64,000 nucleotides of DNA from Rhodococcus sp. KRD197 (GTDB lineage Bacteria; Actinomycetota; Actinomycetes; Mycobacteriales; Mycobacteriaceae). The position numbers and the translations under genes were made by a program. Where the stretch lies: contig NZ_JABFAO010000011.1 in the NCBI RefSeq assembly GCF_017168235.1, forward strand, positions 493,513-557,512, read 5' to 3'. Below the pieces are notes generated by a model, which was given only the letters and a program-made list of their open reading frames with translations, did no database searches and was not told the DNA's origin. Shown here in pieces: positions 28,421 through 40,702 of this stretch (position 1 is the stretch's first letter; each line of letters starts with the position of its first letter).

Positions 28421-29032
28421 ATGAAGAACAGGACTGGGATATTCGGGACGGGGACACGCGCAGCGCAAGTGGGCATCGGGACGCTAGCCGTCGGCGCCGT
28501 TCTCGGGATCGGTGCCACCATCACACCGCCGACAGCGGTCGCCGACGTACCGGCCGGCCGAGCCTCCGCGGCCGTACCCGCCGGATTCACCGAGCGGTTC
28601 TACGTCCCCTCTGTCGAGAACGGGGTGTTGGTCGATCCTGACGGAGACTGCTCGTCGCCGATTCCGCTTCCATCCGAGTTCGACGGGCCATGCAAAGCAC
28701 ACGATCTGGGATACGACCTACTCCGCTTCGGCGGGGCATCCGAGTCTACGGCGACCGCTCGCCAGGAACTCGACACGCAACTCGGCGAGAGAATGAACGA
28801 AAGCTGTAGCGCGCGTTCGGGAATCCGGTCTCGCACCTCGTGCCAGGTCATGGCCGAGATAGCAACCACGGCCGTCCGGTTCAATTCGTGGCGTCAGCAC
28901 TACGGCACGCCAGAGCCAGAACCCGCGCTTCCGTACCTCCTCGCAATCGGCATCGGCGGCGTCATCGCGGCAATTGGCGCGTCCGCCATGTCGATCACAG
29001 CTCCTCTACGACTGCGTGGGGTGCAAGCATGA
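28421..29032 (+). CDS. Secreted/membrane-anchored phospholipase A2-like protein
   Basis: 203 residues. A signal-type segment (residues 14-42) is followed by a domain with the prokaryotic phospholipase A2 pattern: DPDGDCSSP, then FDGPCKAHDLGYDLLRFGG with the catalytic His94-Asp95 pair, and further cysteines at 129 and 141 for disulphides. A hydrophobic stretch at residues 169-192 may anchor it. It would cleave the sn-2 acyl chain of phospholipids outside the cytoplasm; activity is inferred. The stop overlaps the next start (ATGA), so the two products are made together. Confidence 0.72.
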   Translation: MKNRTGIFGTGTRAAQVGIGTLAVGAVLGIGATITPPTAVADVPAGRASAAVPAGFTERFYVPSVENGVLVDPDGDCSSPIPLPSEFDGPCKAHDLGYDLLRFGGASESTATARQELDTQLGERMNESCSARSGIRSRTSCQVMAEIATTAVRFNSWRQHYGTPEPEPALPYLLAIGIGGVIAAIGASAMSITAPLRLRGVQA

Positions 29033-30414
29033 GCGCCGAGATTCTCGACGCCCCAGTGATCCTCGGCCCGCCGACCACTCGATCGGCCCGTCCTGCAGTA
29101 CCCCGAACTGCCACCTCGATCATCCTCTCGATGACGGTAATCGCATCACTGGCACCAGGATTGCTGCCACGATCCTCGTTGACACAGGCACTCGTCACCG
29201 GAATCGCGGCCGCCCTCGGGCTCGCATTGTCCGCGATTGCTCACCGCATCGTCTCCCGTGTATTCATTCCGTCCGTTCACCCGGTGGCTCGTCGCATTGC
29301 ACTCTGCGGCAGCGTGACTGCGATCTTCGCTGCGGCTGTGAGCGAAGCCGGATGGCAGAACGATCTCCGCTCAGCGATGGGCACCGAACCGACGCCACCG
29401 ATGCACTGGGTCGAGGTGTGGTGCGGAGCAATCTCGATCTGCGCGATCTCGGTGGTGATCGGGGTGGGACTCAGGCGCGGCGGAAGAAGGCTCGGCCGCA
29501 CCCGAACCGTCTGCGTGATTCTGGTGACAGGACTCGCCGGATATCTCGTCGTACTGCCCGCTGTGTGGGCGTCGTTGACGGATCGTTTCGCAGCATCCAA
29601 TGCGATGATCGATTCATCGCTGACCACTCCTCTGACACCCAGCAAGTCCGGAAGCATCGGATCACTCGTCGGGTGGGACGATCTCGGCCGAGAGGGACGC
29701 AAGTTCGTCTCCGGTGGCACCGACGCCGACGCTGTACGCACCTACGTCGCACTCGACGCCGCGTCGAGCGCCACGGCACGCGCACAGATCGCCGTCGACG
29801 AACTCGAACACTCGGGCGGTCTCACGAAATCGCATGTCGTGGTGGCTGTTCCGACCGGATCCGGGTGGGTCGACGAGAACGCGACGAGCGGAATCGAGGA
29901 TCGCTTCCAAGGAGACGTCGCCACGGTGGCACTTCAGTACTCATACCGACCGAGTTGGGCTACGTTCCTACTCGCGAGGACAGAGGCCGAGGACTCGGCG
30001 ACGGCACTGCTCGACGCCGTACGCACACGTATCGCAGCGCTGCCTGCCGCATCGAGGCCCGACCTGTACGTCTACGGTCAAAGCCTCGGTGCCATCGGCG
30101 GCAGCGCGGCGGTGGCGGCGAATCCGGAGGGGATCTGCGGGACTCTGTGGGCCGGTCCGCCCGCCGGAGAGGTCGAATCGGGTTCGGCAGTGGTGCTCGC
30201 GAACACGTCGGACCCGGTTGTTCGATGGTCGACCGAGCTCCTTACGTCACCGCCGAAGCTCGACGACACCCAGGCGGATGCGCCCATGCCGCAGTGGATC
30301 CCAGTCGTCAGCTATCTGCAGACCACCGTCGACCTGATGTCGGCTCTGAATGCTCCCACCGGACACGGGCACCGCTACGGTGCCGATCAAGGATCTCTGC
30401 TACCGGAGTGCTAG
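29029..30414 (+). CDS. Membrane-anchored alpha/beta hydrolase (Abhydrolase_9-type)
   Basis: 461 residues. Four predicted membrane helices (about 30-47, 52-73, 88-106, 130-180 as two) precede an outside or periplasmic hydrolase domain. The nucleophile elbow [10 protein letters not shown] puts the catalytic Ser at 352. This architecture is that of the actinobacterial Abhydrolase_9 family, whose substrates are unknown. It is translationally coupled to the phospholipase-like gene, which suggests a joint role in lipid turnover. Its stop shares a CTAG with that of the convergent gatA. Confidence 0.8.
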   Translation: MSAEILDAPVILGPPTTRSARPAVPRTATSIILSMTVIASLAPGLLPRSSLTQALVTGIAAALGLALSAIAHRIVSRVFIPSVHPVARRIALCGSVTAIFAAAVSEAGWQNDLRSAMGTEPTPPMHWVEVWCGAISICAISVVIGVGLRRGGRRLGRTRTVCVILVTGLAGYLVVLPAVWASLTDRFAASNAMIDSSLTTPLTPSKSGSIGSLVGWDDLGREGRKFVSGGTDADAVRTYVALDAASSATARAQIAVDELEHSGGLTKSHVVVAVPTGSGWVDENATSGIEDRFQGDVATVALQYSYRPSWATFLLARTEAEDSATALLDAVRTRIAALPAASRPDLYVYGQSLGAIGGSAAVAANPEGICGTLWAGPPAGEVESGSAVVLANTSDPVVRWSTELLTSPPKLDDTQADAPMPQWIPVVSYLQTTVDLMSALNAPTGHGHRYGADQGSLLPEC

Positions 30415-31883
30415 CGAAGCGGCCCGCGAGCCGACTCGTACGCCGCTCCGACACGGTAGAGACGGTCATCGGCAAATGCCGGTGCCATGATCTGCAATCC
30501 GACGGGAAGTGCGTCCTCCGAGGCGAGACCGGACGGAACCGACATTGCACAGTGCCCGGCCAGGTTCGTCGGCAACGTGCACAGGTCGTTGAGATACATC
30601 GCGATGGGATCGTCGACCTTGTCCCCCAATGGGAACGCAGTGGTCGGGGTAGTCGGCGAGACCAACACGTCCACCTGCTCGTATGCACGGTCGAAGTCGC
30701 GGGCAATGAGTGTACGAACCTTGAGCGCCTGACCGTAGTACTCGTCGTAGTATCCGGCCGAGAGTGCGTAGGTTCCGATCATGATGCGGCGCTTGACTTC
30801 TGCGCCGAATCCCTCGGCGCGCGTGATGGCCATGACCTGGTCGGCGCTGTGGGTGCCGTCGTCCCCGGCGCGTGCGCCGTACCGCATGCCGTCGAATCGC
30901 GCGAGATTGGACGACACCTCGGACGGAAGGATCAGGTAGTACGCCGCCAGGGCGTGCACGAAGTTGGGGCACGAGACCTCCACGACCTCTGCACCCAGCG
31001 ACGTCAACGTGGCGACGGCGGCGTCGAAGGACGAGATGACGCCGGGCTGATAGCTGTCGGAATGCAGTTCCTTGACGATTCCTACCCGTACCCCGGTCAG
31101 ATCACCGTTCGCGCCCGCTCGGGCGGCGGCGACCATCGAGGCCACTTCCACATCGACCGACGTCGAGTCGCGCGGGTCGTGCCCGGCGATGACATCGTGC
31201 AGCAGAGCTGTGTCGAGCACGGTGCGGCCACACGGCCCGCCCTGATCGAGGGAGGACGCGCATGCGATGAGGCCGTAGCGGGACACGGTCCCATAGGTCG
31301 GCTTGGTGCCGACGGTTCCTGTCAGAGCAGCGGGCTGTCTGATGGATCCACCGGTATCGGTGCCGATCGCCAGGGGTGCCTGCCGAGAGGCGAGAGCCGC
31401 GGCACTACCGCCACCCGAGCCACCCGGTATGCGCGTGGTGTCCCAGGGGTTCTTGGTCGGCCCGTAGGCGGAGTTCTCCGTCGAGGAGCCCATCGCGAAC
31501 TCGTCCATATTGGTCTTGCCCAGCAACGGAATTCCTGCCGACCGGAGCTTCGAGGTGACCGCCGCATCGTAGGGCGAGATCCACCCCTCGAGCATCTTCG
31601 ACGCACAGGTGGTGGGCATATCGGTCGTGGTGAACACGTCCTTCAATGCCAGTGGCACCCCTGCCAGTGCCGACGCGGGAGGCTCCCCCGCCGACAGTGC
31701 ATCGTCGACTTCCTTCGCAGCAACCAGCGCGTTCGCGCCGGACACGTGCAGGAAGGCGTGATACTCACCGTCGACCTGATCGATACGGTCCAGATGCGCC
31801 TGGGTGACCTCCACCGCAGACACCTCGCGGGCATGAATACGCCCCGCGAGTTCGGAGGCGTCGAGGGCAGTCAGGTCGGTCAT
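30411..31883 (-). CDS. gatA: Aspartyl/glutamyl-tRNA amidotransferase subunit A
   Basis: 490 residues of the amidase-signature family. The catalytic Lys is in [10 protein letters not shown]. The Ser-cisSer region is [13 protein letters not shown] followed by [15 protein letters not shown]. GatA hydrolyses glutamine and passes ammonia to GatB. The ATG overlaps the gatC stop (ATGA), so gatC-gatA form one unit. gatB is 6 kb away in a separate transcript. Confidence 0.96.
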   Translation of the reverse strand: MTDLTALDASELAGRIHAREVSAVEVTQAHLDRIDQVDGEYHAFLHVSGANALVAAKEVDDALSAGEPPASALAGVPLALKDVFTTTDMPTTCASKMLEGWISPYDAAVTSKLRSAGIPLLGKTNMDEFAMGSSTENSAYGPTKNPWDTTRIPGGSGGGSAAALASRQAPLAIGTDTGGSIRQPAALTGTVGTKPTYGTVSRYGLIACASSLDQGGPCGRTVLDTALLHDVIAGHDPRDSTSVDVEVASMVAAARAGANGDLTGVRVGIVKELHSDSYQPGVISSFDAAVATLTSLGAEVVEVSCPNFVHALAAYYLILPSEVSSNLARFDGMRYGARAGDDGTHSADQVMAITRAEGFGAEVKRRIMIGTYALSAGYYDEYYGQALKVRTLIARDFDRAYEQVDVLVSPTTPTTAFPLGDKVDDPIAMYLNDLCTLPTNLAGHCAMSVPSGLASEDALPVGLQIMAPAFADDRLYRVGAAYESARGPLR

Positions 31884-32179
31884 TCGCTCTCTCCCAAAAT
31901 CTGTGGCACTGCGAAGCGGTCGTCCTCGGCGTTCGGTGCACCCGATAGCGCCTGCAACGGCGTCAGACCGGGCACGATCACGTCCGGGCGCGTTACGTTC
32001 GCGATAGCACCGGGGTTAGCGGTCGGAGGCACCTCGTCTGCAGCGACCTCAGCGACTGCCTTCACATGGTGAAGAATCGAATCGAGCTGGCCGGCGAACT
32101 CGTCCAACTCGGCTTCGCTCAGAGCCAGCCGGGACAGCCGGGCGAGGTGAGCAACCTCGTCGCGGGAAATATCAGGCAC
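31880..32179 (-). CDS. gatC: Aspartyl/glutamyl-tRNA amidotransferase subunit C
   Basis: 99 residues, the normal GatC length. It has the motif [23 protein letters not shown] and the C-terminal LRPD-like [11 protein letters not shown] region. It acts as a belt holding GatA and GatB together. The GTG at 32179 was chosen because GAAAGGGG lies upstream and the protein then starts at the conserved region; the frame itself runs to 32233. Confidence 0.93.
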   Translation of the reverse strand: MPDISRDEVAHLARLSRLALSEAELDEFAGQLDSILHHVKAVAEVAADEVPPTANPGAIANVTRPDVIVPGLTPLQALSGAPNAEDDRFAVPQILGESE

Positions 32180-32453
32180 CGCGTAGACCCCTTTCACACA
32201 TGTATCGAAGCTGCCGCACAGACACGCGACCACGTAATCGTAGTAGCCAACCGGCGCGCCGACTCATCCAGCGGTCGCCGCGCCGTCGGAAGGTGTCCGA
32301 AAGATCACCGCCGGAGCCGTCCGTGTCGAGAAGGGGAGCAGACAATGCAAGGATGACTCGCGGTGCTCGCGCATGCGGGTGTGCGCGAAACTCACGCACC
32401 CCGATGCCGTCGGTGCCCACGATGTCCGCACTGTGTGATCGAAAGGGAGCGTC
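32180..32453. other. Intergenic region between gatC and the ACT-domain gene
   Basis: These 274 bases hold the promoters of two divergent genes. No convincing small gene, strong hairpin or known riboswitch was found. A good ribosome site (AAAGGGAG) precedes the ACT gene. Confidence 0.5.
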
Positions 32454-33104
32454 ATGTCGTACCTGCTCCGCGTTCAACTCCCCGATCGCCCCGGAAGCCT
32501 CGGGGCGCTCGCCGTTGCTCTCGGCTCGGTCGGTGCAGACATCCTGTCGCTCGACGTCATCGAACGCGGCCCCGACTTCGCCGTCGACGACCTGGTGGTC
32601 GACGTTCCCCCGGGCGCTCTACCCGATACCCTCATCACCGCCGCCGAACGCCTGACCGATGTGCGAGTGGATTCCATTCGGCCGTACACCGGAGTTCTCG
32701 ACACCCATCGCGAACTCGAGCTGATCGATCGGGTCGCCGCCGCGTTGGACGATCGTCTGCAGGTACTCGTCGACGGCGCGCCCCGGGTGCTCCGAGTGGG
32801 ATGGTCCATCGTGGTGGCCTCGGGCAGGCACGGCGCGTATCGCGTCGTCGGCAGCTCCGGGGCTCCGGAGACGCACGCAGCCGACATGCCATGGATGCCA
32901 CTTGCTCACCCCGCGGCGCTGGACTCCGAGGCCGACTGGGTCCCGCAGGTGTGGCGCGACATGGACACCAAGATCGCGGCTGCACCACTCGGTTCGACCG
33001 GCACCGTATTGGTCCTCGGCCGCCCCGGTGGTCCGGGGTTCCGCCCGTCGGAAGTGGCGCGGTTGGGCTACCTCGCCGGGATCGTCGCGACCGTGCTCGG
33101 GTGA
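32454..33104 (+). CDS. ACT-domain amino-acid-binding protein
   Basis: 216 residues. Residues 1-70 are an ACT domain (YLLRVQLPDRPGSLGALAVALGSVGADILSLDVIER). The rest has no catalytic signature I recognise; the segment at about 75-210 resembles a small GAF-like fold (VVASGRHGAYRVVGSSGAP). A homologue, Rv3013, occupies the same place in M. tuberculosis. A regulatory or sensing role for an amino acid is inferred. It ends two bases before the ligA stop (convergent). Confidence 0.8.
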   Translation: MSYLLRVQLPDRPGSLGALAVALGSVGADILSLDVIERGPDFAVDDLVVDVPPGALPDTLITAAERLTDVRVDSIRPYTGVLDTHRELELIDRVAAALDDRLQVLVDGAPRVLRVGWSIVVASGRHGAYRVVGSSGAPETHAADMPWMPLAHPAALDSEADWVPQVWRDMDTKIAAAPLGSTGTVLVLGRPGGPGFRPSEVARLGYLAGIVATVLG

Positions 33105-33105
33105 C

Positions 33106-35310
<2,205 letters not shown>

Positions 35311-35385
35311 TCCGACGCGACCGACACCTCCGGCGCGACAACACCGGCCCCGGCCCTGATGCCGACGTCCTCGGCGATGAGGCGC

Positions 35386-36405
35386 TCAGAGCGAGTCGGG
35401 AGCGTCCTGGAAGACCTCGGCGATCGCGGAGGCCAATTCGAGTGCCGTGCGCGCCCACGGCACCGATGCGCCGGCCAACCCGCAGGACGGCGTGACGGAG
35501 CACTGTGTAGCCAGCACAGATCGCGGAAACCCGAGCCGATCGACGAGCGAGACTGCCGGTGCCGCCAGCTCGCGCCAGGTCGGTACTCGATCCGGCTCGA
35601 CGGCGGGCACGAGGCCCAACATCAGTGTCTTGCCCGCTTGCAAGAACTCCCCGACGTCGTCGAGATCACTCGCCCGAAGCAGCGCAGGGTCGATAGCTGC
35701 AGCCTCGGCGAGACTGCGACGGAACATCTTCAGCGGAGCGTCGACGGCGCAGCAGTGGATCGCAGCGGGGGCACCGACGTTGCGGAGCACCGTGTCGAGC
35801 AGGTCCAGTGCTTCGGGTTCGGGTACTGCGCGGACAGGATCGAGCCGAGTGACCCCGGACAACGAGCCCGCGAGCACCGCAGGCAGGCTCGGCTCGTCGA
35901 ACTGAACGACTACCTCGACGCCGAGCCGCGCGGTGATCTCCGCGCAGTGCTGGCGTACTCCTTCGGCGAGCGATTCGGCGAAGCCGCGAACCGCGCCTCG
36001 ATCGGTCAGAATGCGGTGTCCGCCACGCAATTCGACTTGCGCCGCCATGGTGAAGACTCCGGCCGCCTGCACCTTGAACAGACTGCGCGTCCCAGCGTGA
36101 CCGCCTGTCTCCCAAAGCTCTTCGAGCACATCGAGATCCTCGCGCAGCAAGTCTGTTGCTCGACGACTCGACAACGTTCTGCGCGGTGAGACGCGATATC
36201 CCGACGTCCGAACATCGAGTTCGACATCGGCCATCAAAGCGCCGGTCCGCCCGATCAGGTCCGCACCGAGCCCTCTGGCCGGCAGCTCGACGAGGTGCGG
36301 CAGAACAGGTAGCTCCCCGAGAACGATTGACACGGACTCACGGATATCCGTGCCCGGCCAGGAACCCAAGCCTGTCGAGAGGGCGCCGAAGACGCTCGCG
36401 CTCAC
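35386..36405 (-). CDS. Methionine-synthase-like protein (cobalamin-independent C-terminal fold)
   Basis: 339 residues. The start [34 protein letters not shown] is typical of the Rv3015c-type proteins that share the MetE/UROD barrel. [18 protein letters not shown] carries the conserved acidic residue, and [11 protein letters not shown] corresponds to the zinc-ligand region. It is far shorter than MetE and lacks the N-terminal half, so it may act on a different methyl donor or be non-catalytic. Its GTG overlaps the mnmA stop (GTGA), making it the third gene of an iscS-mnmA unit. Confidence 0.82.
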   Translation of the reverse strand: MSASVFGALSTGLGSWPGTDIRESVSIVLGELPVLPHLVELPARGLGADLIGRTGALMADVELDVRTSGYRVSPRRTLSSRRATDLLREDLDVLEELWETGGHAGTRSLFKVQAAGVFTMAAQVELRGGHRILTDRGAVRGFAESLAEGVRQHCAEITARLGVEVVVQFDEPSLPAVLAGSLSGVTRLDPVRAVPEPEALDLLDTVLRNVGAPAAIHCCAVDAPLKMFRRSLAEAAAIDPALLRASDLDDVGEFLQAGKTLMLGLVPAVEPDRVPTWRELAAPAVSLVDRLGFPRSVLATQCSVTPSCGLAGASVPWARTALELASAIAEVFQDAPDSL

Positions 36406-37490
36406 GTGTTCTCGGAACGAGTGCCCGCGATGGTCGCACTTCCGATGACGATGTCACCGAGTACGTCCCTCCGGTACAGCACTGCGGCCTGACCTTTCGC
36501 GACCCCGGCGAGTGGGGTCCGCAGCTGGATATCCATACCACCCTCGGTTGCCTCGGCGACAGCCTCCGACATACCGCCGTGTGCCCGCACCTGAACCACG
36601 CACTCGATCGGCCCGACGGGCGCTGAGCCCTCGGTCCAGATCGCTCGGTCACCAGTTATTCCCCACACATCCAGACGTGTTGCGGAACCGACGATGACAT
36701 TGCCACTGTCTGGTTCGATTGCCGTCACGTAACGCGGCTTGCCGTCGATCGTCGGTCCTTCGACGCCGAGCCCCTTCCGCTGACCGATCGTGAAGCCGTG
36801 CACCCCTTCGTGATCGGCGAGTTCCGCGCCGGTGTCCGCATCGACGACCTTGCCCGGGCGAATACCGATCTTGGCGCCGAGAAACGCGCGAGTGTCACCG
36901 GAGGGAATGAAGCAGATGTCGTGACTGTCGGGCTTGTCCGCGACCGCGAGACCTCGCTCAGCGGCTTCGGCTCGAATCTCGGACTTGGGTGTGTCGCCGA
37001 TCGGGAACATCGCCCGGGACAACTGCGCGGGCGTCAGGACGGCGAGCACATAGGACTGGTCCTTGTCGGCATCGACTGCCCGACGCAGGACACCATCGTG
37101 CAACTGGGCATAGTGCCCGGTGGCGACGGCGTCGAATCCCAGAGCCAGCGCACGGTCCGCGAGTGCGGAGAATTTGATCTTCTCGTTGCATCGCAGGCAC
37201 GGATTCGGTGTTTCACCGGCGGCATAGGACTCGATGAAGTCGTCGATGACGTCTTCCTTGAACCGATCGGCGAAATCCCACACATAGAACGGGATGCCGA
37301 GGACGTCGGCGGCACGGCGTGCATCCCCGGCGTCCTCCTTCGAGCAGCAGCCCCGCGAACCGGTACGCAGCGTCCCGGGCTCGGTGGACAGCGCAAGGTG
37401 TACACCGACGACATCATGACCGTCGTCGACGGCACGAGCCGCCGCAACAGCCGAATCCACTCCACCGCTCATGGCAGCCAAAATACGCAT
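36402..37490 (-). CDS. mnmA: tRNA-specific 2-thiouridylase
   Basis: 362 residues. The PP-loop is [13 protein letters not shown]. The two catalytic cysteines are in [12 protein letters not shown] and [11 protein letters not shown]. It thiolates U34 of Lys, Glu and Gln tRNAs, using sulphur relayed from IscS, encoded immediately upstream (TGATG overlap). The start at 37490 gives the usual [10 protein letters not shown]; the longer frame to 37715 lies over iscS. Confidence 0.95.
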   Translation of the reverse strand: MRILAAMSGGVDSAVAAARAVDDGHDVVGVHLALSTEPGTLRTGSRGCCSKEDAGDARRAADVLGIPFYVWDFADRFKEDVIDDFIESYAAGETPNPCLRCNEKIKFSALADRALALGFDAVATGHYAQLHDGVLRRAVDADKDQSYVLAVLTPAQLSRAMFPIGDTPKSEIRAEAAERGLAVADKPDSHDICFIPSGDTRAFLGAKIGIRPGKVVDADTGAELADHEGVHGFTIGQRKGLGVEGPTIDGKPRYVTAIEPDSGNVIVGSATRLDVWGITGDRAIWTEGSAPVGPIECVVQVRAHGGMSEAVAEATEGGMDIQLRTPLAGVAKGQAAVLYRRDVLGDIVIGSATIAGTRSENT

Positions 37491-38728
37491 CAGCGTTGTC
37501 CTCCCCGAGCTCCTACGCTCGCCAATCCCGCAGCGCGGGCTCGTTCGATCACGTGCGGCAACGCTGCCAGCAGTGCGTCCACATCCGATTCGGAGGAATC
37601 CGACCCCAGCGAAAACCGCAACGAGCCCCGGGCGGTGAACGGATCCGCACCCATCGCGATCAACACGTGACTCGCGCTGGCCACACCTGCGGTGCACGCG
37701 GACCCCGTAGAACATTCTATTCCCGCGGCGTCGAGCAACATCAACAGGGAATCACCCTCGCAGCCGGGGAAGGTGAAGTGCGCGTTTCCTGCGAGCCGGT
37801 CGGCGCCGTCCGGGCCGTTGACGATCACGTCGGGGTCGAGCGCCCGCACACCTGCGATCATCTTCTCGCGCAAGCGGGTGAGCTGGGTGTGTCGTTCCGC
37901 GAGTCCGTCGACAGTATCGGTGAGGGCGGCGGCCATGGCGACGATCGACGCCGTGTCGTGCGTGCCCGACCGCACGTCGCGCTCGTGTCCGCCGCCGTGC
38001 AGCAACGGTACGCACGAGACGGTTCGGCCCAGGAGAAGCGCTCCGACGCCCTGCGGGCCGCCGAACTTGTGAGCTGCGATGCTCATGGCTGACAGCCCGC
38101 TGGAGGCGAAGTCGAGGGGTAGGTGCGGCACTGCCTGAATGGCGTCACTATGCATGGGAACGCCGTAGTCGCGGGCGACCACCGCGAGTTCGCGGATCGG
38201 CATGATGGTTCCGACCTCGTTGTTCGCCCACATCACCGTGACCAGTGCGGTCTCGTCGGCATGGAGGGCGAGTTCGGCGCGCAGGGCGTCCGGATGCACC
38301 CGACCTTCGGAGTCGACCGGCAACCAGGTGATGCGGGCGCCCTCGTTCTCGGCCAGCCACTCGACCGCATCCAGCACCGCATGGTGTTCCACCGCGCTGG
38401 CGACGATCCGCGTGCGCGCTGGATCGGCGTTCCGACGAGCTGCGAAAATCCCTTTCACCGCGAGGTTGTCACTCTCGGTGCCGCCTGAGGTGAAGATCAC
38501 TTCGGACGGGCGCGCCCCGAGGTGCGCCGCGATCGATTCGCGAGATTCTTCGACGCGACGCCTCGCAGCGCGGCCGGACCCGTGTAGCGAGGACGCGTTG
38601 CCGACAGTCGCGAAGACTGCGGTCATGGCCTCGATCGCGGCGGGCGACATGGGCGTCGTTGCAGCGTGGTCGAGGTAGACGGGCGCACTCGCGTGTTGGT
38701 TGGCAGACGAACTGCGGGCTGAAGGCAT
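37490..38728 (-). CDS. iscS: Cysteine desulfurase
   Basis: 412 residues, class V aminotransferase fold. [13 protein letters not shown] begins the domain; [13 protein letters not shown] binds PLP; the PLP lysine is in [13 protein letters not shown]; the mobile loop with the active Cys is STGSACTAG. It supplies persulphide sulphur, here most directly for MnmA, whose start codon overlaps its stop. The start at 38728 follows GAAGAG and matches relatives in length; the frame extends to 38905. Confidence 0.93.
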   Translation of the reverse strand: MPSARSSSANQHASAPVYLDHAATTPMSPAAIEAMTAVFATVGNASSLHGSGRAARRRVEESRESIAAHLGARPSEVIFTSGGTESDNLAVKGIFAARRNADPARTRIVASAVEHHAVLDAVEWLAENEGARITWLPVDSEGRVHPDALRAELALHADETALVTVMWANNEVGTIMPIRELAVVARDYGVPMHSDAIQAVPHLPLDFASSGLSAMSIAAHKFGGPQGVGALLLGRTVSCVPLLHGGGHERDVRSGTHDTASIVAMAAALTDTVDGLAERHTQLTRLREKMIAGVRALDPDVIVNGPDGADRLAGNAHFTFPGCEGDSLLMLLDAAGIECSTGSACTAGVASASHVLIAMGADPFTARGSLRFSLGSDSSESDVDALLAALPHVIERARAAGLASVGARGGQR

Positions 38729-38804
38729 AACGCTCTTCAGGATAGCCGGTCGGCGCCGGTATCCCGTCCCTGCGCGATACCGGCACCCACCCCAGCAAGC
38801 CTTG

Positions 38805-39719
38805 TCAGCGTCCGATGTGCAGTTCTGGTGCGCGAACGGCGTCGTCGAGTGCAACGGCATGCATGGACGGGTCGTGTGTTTCTCCGGCCCGCGCCGAGAG
38901 TTCACATCGACTCGCCAGATCGCGGCGGTCGTTGCCGGGCGGCTCGGGTGCAGGCAGTTCGACCTGTGCGGTGATTCCTTTGAGCCGGAAGATTCGGCTG
39001 ATCGACTGTCCGATTGTTTCGTCGCCGACGAAGCAGGTGGCGGTGGTGAGGCCGTCGTCTGCGTCGGTGTACCGCAGCCGGACGGGCTGTACCCATGTTT
39101 CGGTGTCGATGGCCGCCTGGAACATCGCAGGCCGGAACGATCCGTATGCCCGTCCGCACCATGTCGTCGCCTCTGGAAACGCGACCACGGCGGAGCCGCT
39201 GTCGAGACGTCGACTCACCTGTTCCACGGTTCCGGGCAAGGCCCGTAGGTTTGCGCGATCGATCGGAAGCACCTTCATCGCGCGGGCGAGCAGTCCGAGA
39301 ACGGGCCAGTCGATGAGGTCGCCGCGCGCGACAAAGGTCGCCGGACGCAGGGCGGTGAGGACGAGCACATCGGTCCACGAGACGTGAGCGGCGACGAACA
39401 GCGCGCCCGCGTCGGTTCGGGAACGTTCACGGTCGGATCGCAAGTCCGATACGCGCAGATCGATGCCGACCGCGAACAACAGGAGCCTCGCACCGAATCT
39501 CGTCACTCCGTGACGGGCACGCGGTGAGGCCAATCCGACGAGGATCAGAATCGGGAGCAGGCCGAATGCGATGATCGCGACGAGTATGCGCAGCAGCACC
39601 GTCACGCGCATCACGGTTGCCGAGTCACGGCCGATGCATCCGGTTCCGCAGGGGCTCGAAGGCATCCACGCGTGATCCGTTCGTGGTTCGACCGGTGCGA
39701 GGTCTTTCGACGGACTCAT
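38805..39719 (-). CDS. 1-acylglycerol-phosphate/lyso-ornithine-lipid-type acyltransferase (PlsC fold)
   Basis: 304 residues. A membrane segment (about 40-62) precedes the acyltransferase motifs: HVSWTD (block I, HX4D), [13 protein letters not shown], and [20 protein letters not shown] (blocks III-IV). It esterifies an acyl chain to a lipid acceptor at the membrane. It overlaps the upstream GNAT-type gene by ATGA. A coupled pair of this make-up resembles OlsB-OlsA of ornithine-lipid synthesis, so the acceptor may be a lyso-ornithine lipid; phosphatidic acid synthesis is the alternative. Confidence 0.85.
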   Translation of the reverse strand: MSPSKDLAPVEPRTDHAWMPSSPCGTGCIGRDSATVMRVTVLLRILVAIIAFGLLPILILVGLASPRARHGVTRFGARLLLFAVGIDLRVSDLRSDRERSRTDAGALFVAAHVSWTDVLVLTALRPATFVARGDLIDWPVLGLLARAMKVLPIDRANLRALPGTVEQVSRRLDSGSAVVAFPEATTWCGRAYGSFRPAMFQAAIDTETWVQPVRLRYTDADDGLTTATCFVGDETIGQSISRIFRLKGITAQVELPAPEPPGNDRRDLASRCELSARAGETHDPSMHAVALDDAVRAPELHIGR

Positions 39720-40570
39720 GCGCCCGCTTTCGTCTCGTAGGTGGTGGCTGCGCTTCGCAGTCGGTCGAGGTATCTGGTGTTGGCCTCGTGCAAACCGAGT
39801 AGCGCGACGAAGTCCGCAACACCGAACGCCGGGTCATGCGCCGGCTCTCCGCAGATCTGGGCGCCCAGTCTGAGGTAGCCCCGCAGGAGCGGCGGCATGG
39901 TCGTACGTGCGGGGGCAGCAATCTCGTCGAGGGTTCGACCGTCGACAATCACCGGGTTGTACGGCACAGCTCGTCGGTCGAGTGCAGATCCGTGTCTGTT
40001 GAGGAGTTGGTCGCGGACTCCCCGGACGTTCGCCCCGGCGGGTTCGTCGGGTGCGGACTGCATGGGAACCGATACACATCCCATCACCCATTCCAGTCCG
40101 GTGACTTCGAGGTAGTGCAGAATTCCGGCCCACATCAGTCCGAGGACGGATCCGGAGCGGTGATCGGGATGGACGACGGCTCGGCCCATCTCGACCACTC
40201 TGGAGGCAGCGGGGTCCAGCGCGCGGAGATCGAATTCGGTTGCGGTGTAGTAGCCGCCGGCGGCGATTGCGGCGTCGGGCGGGAGCATGCGGTAGCAACC
40301 GACGAAGACGTCGGTCTTGTTGTCGCGGACGAGCAGGTGGTCGCAGAACTCGTCGAAGCGGTCGGCGTCGAGGCCGTCGGTGTCCTCTTCGATGGCGAAC
40401 CCTGGTTCGGAGGCGAACACGTCGTACCGGAGTCGCTGCGCGGCGCGGCGGTGGTCTCGGTCGGTGGAGAGCACGAGCGAATACCGATCGGTGGCAGGAG
40501 GGGAGCCTGCGGAACGACCGGCTTCGGCTGGGTTGATTACCGTTCGAGACGTCATGACTGAACTGGTCAT
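39716..40570 (-). CDS. GNAT-fold N-acyltransferase, OlsB-like
   Basis: 284 residues. The fold is that of the hemolysin-like/autoinducer-synthase-like acyltransferases (RLRYDVFASEPGFAIE, DEFCDHLLVRD, VGCYRMLPPDAA, GRAVVHPDHRSGSVLGLMWAGIL). OlsB of rhizobia has the same order and moves a 3-hydroxyacyl chain from ACP to the amino group of ornithine. The M. tuberculosis gene here is Rv3027c. It is directly coupled to a PlsC-type gene. Substrate assignment is inference. Two start ATGs (40570 and five codons on) are close. Confidence 0.8.
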   Translation of the reverse strand: MTSSVMTSRTVINPAEAGRSAGSPPATDRYSLVLSTDRDHRRAAQRLRYDVFASEPGFAIEEDTDGLDADRFDEFCDHLLVRDNKTDVFVGCYRMLPPDAAIAAGGYYTATEFDLRALDPAASRVVEMGRAVVHPDHRSGSVLGLMWAGILHYLEVTGLEWVMGCVSVPMQSAPDEPAGANVRGVRDQLLNRHGSALDRRAVPYNPVIVDGRTLDEIAAPARTTMPPLLRGYLRLGAQICGEPAHDPAFGVADFVALLGLHEANTRYLDRLRSAATTYETKAGA

Positions 40571-40657
40571 GACGTGTGTCTAACGAATCAGAACGGCCTC
40601 AGTGCGTCGGGAGGGTAACGCCGCCGCAGATGTTGTGTGAACGGCTGCGGCAAGCAA

Positions 40658-40690
40658 CAGGCCCCCACATCCGACGGATGTGGGGGCCTG
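40658..40690 (-). terminator. Terminator hairpin after etfA
   Basis: A perfect 15-bp stem (CAGGCCCCCACATCC, 40658-40672, with 40676-40690) has a 3-base loop. It lies 12 bases past the etfA stop. The tract after it (TTGCTTG on the minus strand) is only moderately T-rich. Confidence 0.75.
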
Positions 40691-40702
40691 GGAGCTGTGT
40701 GA

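Noticed and set aside
28974-32072. A 1032-codon plus-strand open frame
   Set aside because: It runs across the hydrolase gene and antisense to gatA, is extremely Arg/Gly/His-rich and has no recognisable domain. It is a GC-bias shadow of real genes.
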